Positions 21,672 through 25,608 of a DNA stretch of 25,608 nt are shown piece after piece. The stretch covers positions 1 to 25,608 of the forward strand of contig JAIRLZ010000223.1 in assembly GCA_031259035.1 (NCBI GenBank). The letters run 5' to 3'. The position numbers and the translations under genes are program-made. The notes below the pieces were generated by a model. It had not been told where the DNA came from, made no database searches, and worked only from the letters and a program-made list of their open reading frames with translations. This DNA is from Treponema sp. Its GTDB lineage: Bacteria; Spirochaetota; Spirochaetia; Treponematales; Breznakiellaceae. Position 1 is the first letter of the stretch, and each line of letters begins with the position of its first letter.

Positions 21672-21697
21672 CGTCCTTTTGGACCGTCCTTTTGGAC
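21672..21697. repeat. 13-bp tandem duplication with palindromic units
   Basis: CGTCCTTTTGGAC is repeated exactly twice (21672-21684, 21685-21697); each unit contains the self-complementary GTCC-TTTT-GGAC. It lies in the convergent space between ccdA and the aldo/keto reductase gene. Confidence 0.7.
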
Positions 21698-21726
21698 GCC
21701 CTTCATGGACGGGCGCGGCGTTACGC

Positions 21727-21750
21727 CGGCGGCGCTCACGCCGTTTTTTT
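21727..21750 (+). terminator. Probable rho-independent terminator of tlpA-ccdA
   Basis: CGGCG (21727-21731), 7-nt loop, CGCCG (21739-21743), then seven T (21744-21750). It overlaps the last codons of the convergent reductase gene. Confidence 0.5.
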
Positions 21751-22941
21751 CGGCTTCTTTCCCCGTCCCAGAAATTTTCTTGCCGCCGCGATGATCACGC
21801 GGAAAAGAAGCGGCTCCATGTTTTTCTTGACTATCTCAAGATTGTTTATAATGGGAAGGTGTTGGGGGCAATGCTTCTCACACGCGCCGCACTTGACGCA
21901 AAGGCTGGGGCTTGCATGACGCTCGGAAGTCGGCGTGGTGCTGGTTATGTATTGCTGCATACCCACGAAAAAGCCCATCGCGCATCGCGTATTGTACGCG
22001 GCGAAGCACGCCGGAATATTGACGCCTCGCGGACAGGGCATACAGTAATTGCAGCCGGTACACCGAATTTTATACGATTTGTTGAAAACCTCCAGCACGT
22101 TATTGAAGGTTTCCCGTTCGGCTTCCGTTATACAATGCGGGGGACACTTGTCCGCGAAGCCGATGTTCTCTTCAACCTGTTTGGGATCGCTCATACCGGA
22201 AAGTACGACAGTCGCCTCCTCGTGATCCCACACCCATTTAAGCCCCCAAAGCGCCGGGGACAGCGCGGGATTCGCTTTCTTGAACAGAGCCACCGCCTCC
22301 GCCGGAAGTCCGTGCGGAGGTCCGCCCGCGAGTTTCCCCCCAAGAAGGGGTTCCATGATGATGACGGGCAGTCCTTTTTCAGCGGCTTTTTTCAAGCCTA
22401 CGGTTCCCGCCTGAAAATTCTCGTCGGAATAATTGTACTGAATCTGGCAGAATTCCCACGGATAATCGTCAAGCAATTTCAAGAATTCGCTTTGAGATCC
22501 GTGAAAGGAAAACCCGATCCGCCGGATCCGCCCCGCCTTCTTTTTTTCGGCTATCCAGTCTTCAATGCCCAGGGAACAGAGCGTCCGCCACTGATCCTCG
22601 TTGGTAAGCATGTGCATGAGGTAATAGTCAATCATATCTGTGCGCAGCCGCTGGAGTTCCTGATTGAAGAATTTGTCAAAATCAGATGCGGTTTTGACGT
22701 AGACAAGCGGGAGTTTGGTCGCTATAAAAACCTTGTCCCGAACGCCATGTTTTTCAAGGACGCTTCCGAGCGCTTCTTCACTGCCCGGATATATATACGC
22801 CGTATCGAAATAGTTCACTCCCTTCTCGATAGCGGTCATGATCATGGCTTCGACTGCCGAGGCGTTTCTTGGGAAACGCATACAGCCAAAGCCTAAAACC
22901 GACAGTTTAGCGCCGCTTTTTTTGTCTACACGGTACTGCAT
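21736..22941 (-). CDS. Aldo/keto reductase with C-terminal 4Fe-4S domain
   Basis: The 401-residue protein starts with an aldo/keto reductase barrel: LSVLGFGCMRFPRN, EKGVNYFDTAYIYPGSE (catalytic Asp and Tyr), then KLPLVYVKTASDF with the Lys. The catalytic His is in MIDYYLMHML. After about residue 290 comes a ferredoxin-like part with CTGCNYCMPCPRGVNIPAC and CVKCGACEKHCP, matching the Fe-S clustered oxidoreductase group (COG1453) common in anaerobes. Electrons may thus come from ferredoxin as well as NADPH; the substrate is unknown. A clear GGAGGT before ATG 22941 sets the start. The leader carries two hairpins (22964-22982 and 22995-23038). Confidence 0.92.
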   Translation of the reverse strand: MQYRVDKKSGAKLSVLGFGCMRFPRNASAVEAMIMTAIEKGVNYFDTAYIYPGSEEALGSVLEKHGVRDKVFIATKLPLVYVKTASDFDKFFNQELQRLRTDMIDYYLMHMLTNEDQWRTLCSLGIEDWIAEKKKAGRIRRIGFSFHGSQSEFLKLLDDYPWEFCQIQYNYSDENFQAGTVGLKKAAEKGLPVIIMEPLLGGKLAGGPPHGLPAEAVALFKKANPALSPALWGLKWVWDHEEATVVLSGMSDPKQVEENIGFADKCPPHCITEAERETFNNVLEVFNKSYKIRCTGCNYCMPCPRGVNIPACFAAYNTRCAMGFFVGMQQYITSTTPTSERHASPSLCVKCGACEKHCPQHLPIINNLEIVKKNMEPLLFRVIIAAARKFLGRGKKPKKTA

Positions 22942-22963
22942 GAATGAAGACCTCCATTGCTGT

Positions 22964-22982
22964 TTCGCCGCAGGGCGGCGAA
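22964..22982 (-). promoter_or_regulatory. Leader hairpin before the reductase gene
   Basis: An exact 8-bp stem TTCGCCGC/GCGGCGAA with a 3-nt loop ends 7 nt before the GGAGGT site (minus strand, 22951-22956). It could tune access to the RBS or stabilise the mRNA. Confidence 0.5.
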
Positions 22983-22994
22983 TTTCTCTATGGC

Positions 22995-23038
22995 ATATGA
23001 GCCTGTTTCAAAACTGAAGTTTTGGAACAGGCTCATAT
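22995..23038. repeat. GTTCCAAAAC palindromic element, long stem
   Basis: ATATGAGCCTGTTTCAAAAC mirrors the right arm with a single mismatch around a 4-nt TGAA loop: a 20-bp stem, the longest here. The arms extend into flanking ATATGA/TCATAT, suggesting insertion into or creation of a palindromic target. On the minus strand it would be the very start of the reductase mRNA. Confidence 0.85.
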
Positions 23039-23047
23039 AGTAACACA

Positions 23048-23053
23048 ATTATA
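23048..23053 (-). promoter_or_regulatory. -10 element of the reductase gene
   Basis: TATAAT on the minus strand, about 107 nt before the reductase ATG; the start site near 23041 abuts the palindromic element. The -35 region (GTCAAA at 23071-23076) is poor. Confidence 0.45.
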
Positions 23054-23195
23054 CCTTTATGTATACCTGATTTGACGGAGAGGTTCATTTAGGAACTGTT
23101 CAGAAACAAAATGCGCGGCATGTTGTTTTAATTGCTTGCGCAATACAGTTCCTGAGCGTGATCCCCAACTGGAACCGGATGGCGGAACGTTGTGC

Positions 23196-23224
23196 AAAAC
23201 AATCCATACGCCGGCTATGGATTG
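23196..23224 (-). terminator. Rho-independent terminator of the maf operon
   Basis: On the minus strand CAATCCATA (23216-23224) pairs perfectly with TATGGATTG (23200-23208) around a 7-nt loop and is followed by TTTTG. It overlaps the stop codon of the DUF5131 gene. Confidence 0.6.
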
Positions 23225-24123
23225 TAGTTGATGCCCGCCTTATCCGCCTGAATATGCTGGAGGGGCCGGGGAATGGCGTAGAGCTTGCCGTCTTTGATGA
23301 ACCGCGCTCCGGTCTGTTTGAACATAAAGGGGACGCCCGCGGCTTCGCACTGCTCACGCAGCGACAAAAACCACTCGTACCGGCAGGCGCGGGCGTTTTT
23401 GCCGGATTCCCCGCCGGCAACGACCTTTTCCACGCCCGGGAAAAGGCAGGCGGAAATGTCAAGCGGCGAAAGCAGGGGTTCGTGTATGAACACCTTGTGC
23501 GCTATGGGCAGTTCCTTAAAAAACGGGAGCCGCTCCCCGGCGCGGCGCTGGTTTTCGCAGGTGACCCCAATGGTTACATTTTCGTATCCCGCGCCCCAAT
23601 CATCGGGGATGCACTCCCAAAAACGTAAAATTCTTTTTGTAATAATGAAAAACGCGCAATCCTTCCGCTCCCTGATAACGCGCCACGTTTCCTTCCGCCA
23701 CATATCCGCTCCGTTGTCCGCCAGAAAAAAGTCGGAGCTGAAGCATGTCCAAAACAGGGAGCCGGAAGGGTACTTATACGCGCCGTCCGCGTACCGCTCA
23801 AGCGGCATATGGAATTGAGCGGTTTTCTGTACACGACGGCTGTCCCGCCCCCATTTCTCGTCCCCCCGGTACACGTAGCAGTTTCTACAGCCTTCGCTGT
23901 ATTTAAGGCATCCGTGCCACGGGTTCCATGTCGCGGTTTTCGGCGCCGTCACCACCGGCGCGGCGGGCGGCAGATCGTCAAAAAGAAAAGACTGGAGGTT
24001 TTCATCATACGAATTCGGCGTATGGGTAGAGCGCGTCATGGACGCCGCCAACCCGAAAGCGCGTCCGCATATGATGCGCGGACCTTGTTTTCTGAGAAAT
24101 TCATCGTCTTGCCCCGTACTCAT
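23215..24123 (-). CDS. DUF5131 (Gp37/Gp68-like) radical-SAM-type protein
   Basis: The protein (302 residues from this start) carries the whole signature of the phage Gp37/Gp68 or DUF5131 family: TWNPWHGCLKYSEGCRNCYV (cysteines spaced C-x6-C-x2-C), TCFSSDFFLADNGADMWRKE, CAFFIITKRILRFWE, NVTIGVTCENQ, EPLLSPLDI, VVAGGESGKNARACRYEWF and FMFKQTGARF. Members resemble radical-SAM enzymes and are found in phages and bacteria; the reaction is unknown to me. Start is uncertain: ATG 24123 overlaps the maf stop, ATG 24039 (MTRSTHTPNSYDE) would remove a non-conserved leader. It is the last gene of a minus-strand operon with the DegT-like gene and maf. Confidence 0.85.
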   Translation of the reverse strand: MSTGQDDEFLRKQGPRIICGRAFGLAASMTRSTHTPNSYDENLQSFLFDDLPPAAPVVTAPKTATWNPWHGCLKYSEGCRNCYVYRGDEKWGRDSRRVQKTAQFHMPLERYADGAYKYPSGSLFWTCFSSDFFLADNGADMWRKETWRVIRERKDCAFFIITKRILRFWECIPDDWGAGYENVTIGVTCENQRRAGERLPFFKELPIAHKVFIHEPLLSPLDISACLFPGVEKVVAGGESGKNARACRYEWFLSLREQCEAAGVPFMFKQTGARFIKDGKLYAIPRPLQHIQADKAGINYNP

Positions 24124-24727
24124 AGCCGCTTTCCCGCAGCAACGTATAAAATTCCCGAAGGGGCAGCCCTATCACATTGCTGAACGATCCTTGTATGCCC
24201 GCAATAAAGCAGCTCGCAACGCCTTGCGCCGTGTACGCGCCCGCGGCTCCTTTCCACTCGCCCGTGTCAAGGTACCACTCAATTTCAGCATTAGCCATAG
24301 GAGCAAACCTCACCTCGCTTGTAACGGTTGCGGCGCTGATGAGTTTGTCTCCCAACCGGCAAAGAACTATGCCGCTTATAACCCTGTGGACGCGGTTTTG
24401 AAGGCTGGAAAGCATGAGATTCGCGTGGGCGCGGTCTTTGGGTTTTCCAAAAATTCGCCCGTCTATGGCGACAATAGTGTCGCCTCCAAAAACCCAGCGC
24501 GGACGGTCCGCCGGACTATCCGCCGGCATCTCTCCGCCTTCCGCTTGCAACGATTCCGCCACAGACAACACTTTCCGCATGGCTATCGCTTTCGGCGCCT
24601 CCTCAAGCGGGAGATTTTCATCCCATCTTTCTTCTATCGTTGACGGTTTGGCAATAAACGGAATTCCCAGCAGCCTGAAATAATCGTGGCGTCTGGGCGA
24701 AGCCGAAGCGAGGACTATCGTTTCCAT
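24101..24727 (-). CDS. maf: Maf-family nucleoside triphosphate pyrophosphatase
   Basis: Maf proteins hydrolyse non-canonical or methylated NTPs such as dTTP/UTP and keep them out of nucleic acids. The 208 residues contain IVLASASPRRHDYFRLLGIP, the catalytic GGDTIVAIDGRIFGKPKD (GADT in most homologues), MLSSLQNRVHRVISGIVL and GAAGAYTAQGVASCFIAGI followed by SNVIGLPL. Length is typical. The ATG at 24727 is chosen because homologues begin two residues before the IVLASASPRR motif; an upstream ATG (24784) would overlap the previous gene. It starts 16 nt after the DegT-like stop and overlaps the DUF5131 start. Confidence 0.93.
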   Translation of the reverse strand: METIVLASASPRRHDYFRLLGIPFIAKPSTIEERWDENLPLEEAPKAIAMRKVLSVAESLQAEGGEMPADSPADRPRWVFGGDTIVAIDGRIFGKPKDRAHANLMLSSLQNRVHRVISGIVLCRLGDKLISAATVTSEVRFAPMANAEIEWYLDTGEWKGAAGAYTAQGVASCFIAGIQGSFSNVIGLPLREFYTLLRESGYEYGARR

Positions 24728-24743
24728 AGACACACGATCCGCG

Positions 24744-25608
24744 TCACGGCAAAGTTCCAATGAGTTTCGCCACTTTCTCAACATCGGCGCCCATAAGCCG
24801 GGGATAGATCGGAAAAAGCGCGGTCCTCATCGAAAGGGAATAACTCCCAGGACATTGAGCGCCGGCGACAAGTCCGCTTCCCGCAACGGCGCCGGCAAAC
24901 GGATTTTCAACCGCTATGCCTTTCTTTTTGGCGTATGCCGTCACGTCCTTCATGCCGGTCTCAAGAATAAGCGGGAAGGCGTAATTGTTGTACTCAATGT
25001 CGTCGCGAGAGATAAACCGTTTATGGCGGGTGCGAAGGCTCGCCTGCGTGTATGCCTGCGCGATTTCTTTCACCTTGGCAAGGTTTTTACGCATTTCCCT
25101 GAGTTGCACGATGGCCATCGCCGCGTTCATGTCAAGAAGCGCGTATTCGCTTGGCAGCTTTCCCACATTCCGTAGAACCATTCCGTCGCGGCGGTTCATG
25201 GCAAAAAGCAACGCCCCTCCGCCCGCTGTAAGCGCGTCCCGTTCTTCCAGTCCCAGTATGGTAAAGACGCCTGCGGGAGGCGACAATTTGTCACCCGAAA
25301 GCGCGCCAAAACTCTGGGAACAATCTTCAATGACCGGCAGCCCCAATTCCACAATGGAAGACGTATCTGGAACAAAACCTAATGTATGATGTACAACAAT
25401 CGCCCTTGTTTCAGATGAAACAAGGGCGTGAATGCGATCCTTGTCAATAACCGCGCAAGAAGGCGGCGTATCACAGAAAACCGGCGTGAGCCGCAGGGCT
25501 TTAAGCGTCCTGACATAATACACGGGCGACAAGGCGGAAATAATCACCTCCTTGCCGTCTTCAATGTCGAGCGCTTTCAACGCGAAATACAACGCAAGGG
25601 CGGGGCTG
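24744..25608 (-). CDS. DegT/DnrJ/EryC1-type protein, likely without PLP lysine (partial)
   Basis: The gene runs off the right end; 287 codons are visible and the N-terminus is missing. The fold follows DegT/DnrJ/EryC1 sugar aminotransferases: SPALALYFALKAL at the edge, then DGKEVIISALSPVYYVRTLK, RAIVVHHTLGF, LPVIEDCSQSFGA (the Asp that binds the PLP nitrogen) and DIEYNNYAFPLIL. Where the family has its PLP lysine (K-x-L-T-x-G-E-G-G), this protein reads ERDALTAGGGALLF, with Asp in the lysine position by my alignment. It may be a non-transaminating relative or have another role. It heads the maf operon as far as can be seen. Confidence 0.75.
   Translation of the reverse strand, partial: SPALALYFALKALDIEDGKEVIISALSPVYYVRTLKALRLTPVFCDTPPSCAVIDKDRIHALVSSETRAIVVHHTLGFVPDTSSIVELGLPVIEDCSQSFGALSGDKLSPPAGVFTILGLEERDALTAGGGALLFAMNRRDGMVLRNVGKLPSEYALLDMNAAMAIVQLREMRKNLAKVKEIAQAYTQASLRTRHKRFISRDDIEYNNYAFPLILETGMKDVTAYAKKKGIAVENPFAGAVAGSGLVAGAQCPGSYSLSMRTALFPIYPRLMGADVEKVAKLIGTLP

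Noticed and set aside
21679..22896. A 405-codon plus-strand ORF
   Set aside because: It lies opposite the clear aldo/keto reductase gene and has no family motifs and no RBS; it is an antisense shadow of a GC-rich gene.
23091..23153. 8-bp inverted repeat AGGAACTG/CAGTTCCT as an IS end
   Set aside because: The arms are short, and no transposase sequence lies between them or nearby.

Overview
The window looks like the replication-origin region of a spirochaete chromosome, most likely a Treponema of the termite-gut group. The reasons are the gene order dnaA-dnaN-recF-DUF721 (as in treponemes), spirochaete-type lipoprotein signal peptides, roughly balanced base composition, and a truncated integrase and a transposase of types I associate with insect-gut treponemes. 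The genus is an inference from remembered protein families; no search was run.

Left arm (1-8.3 kb): an eroded, mobile-element-rich flank. It holds fragments of four transposase or integrase genes (IS4-type, IS1-type, a tyrosine integrase N-terminus, and an rve/DDE integrase-type transposase with its catalytic core deleted). It also holds a broken brnTA toxin-antitoxin pair, three tRNA genes with one promoter (Val-CAC, Leu-CAG, Val-UAC), and tRNA-Lys with its own promoter and terminator. Intact genes are a conserved hypothetical (1793), an EamA transporter (2269), a lipoprotein with a textbook sigma70 promoter (5554), a MATE exporter (6359) and a DUF2325 protein (minus strand, 7914-8252).

Origin (8.46-13.7 kb): an AT-rich region with two exact DnaA boxes lies upstream of dnaA, and a third exact box with a TA-rich tract lies between dnaA and dnaN. 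Then come dnaN, recF, a DUF721/DciA-like gene and a 53-residue ORF. No gyrase gene follows.

Right arm (13.8-25.6 kb): a decayed 21-bp heptad-coding tandem array; a lipoprotein gene with a 15-C tract that leaves it out of frame as sequenced (a likely phase-variable gene, OFF); a wrecked DUF457 hydrolase that reads in frame into hisG; a hisG-hisB-hisH operon with ATGA overlaps; a secreted acidic hypothetical; a TrhA/hemolysin III protein; a tlpA-ccdA redox operon; an Fe-S aldo/keto reductase; and a minus-strand operon of a DegT-like protein (window edge), maf and a DUF5131 gene.

Two threads cross the window. (1) A family of palindromic elements built on GTTCCAAAAC...GTTTTGGAAC occurs eight times, mostly between genes; one copy has broken brnTA. 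(2) At least four genes carry a -10 hexamer exactly 6 nt before their ATG with no ribosome-binding site, which predicts leaderless transcripts.
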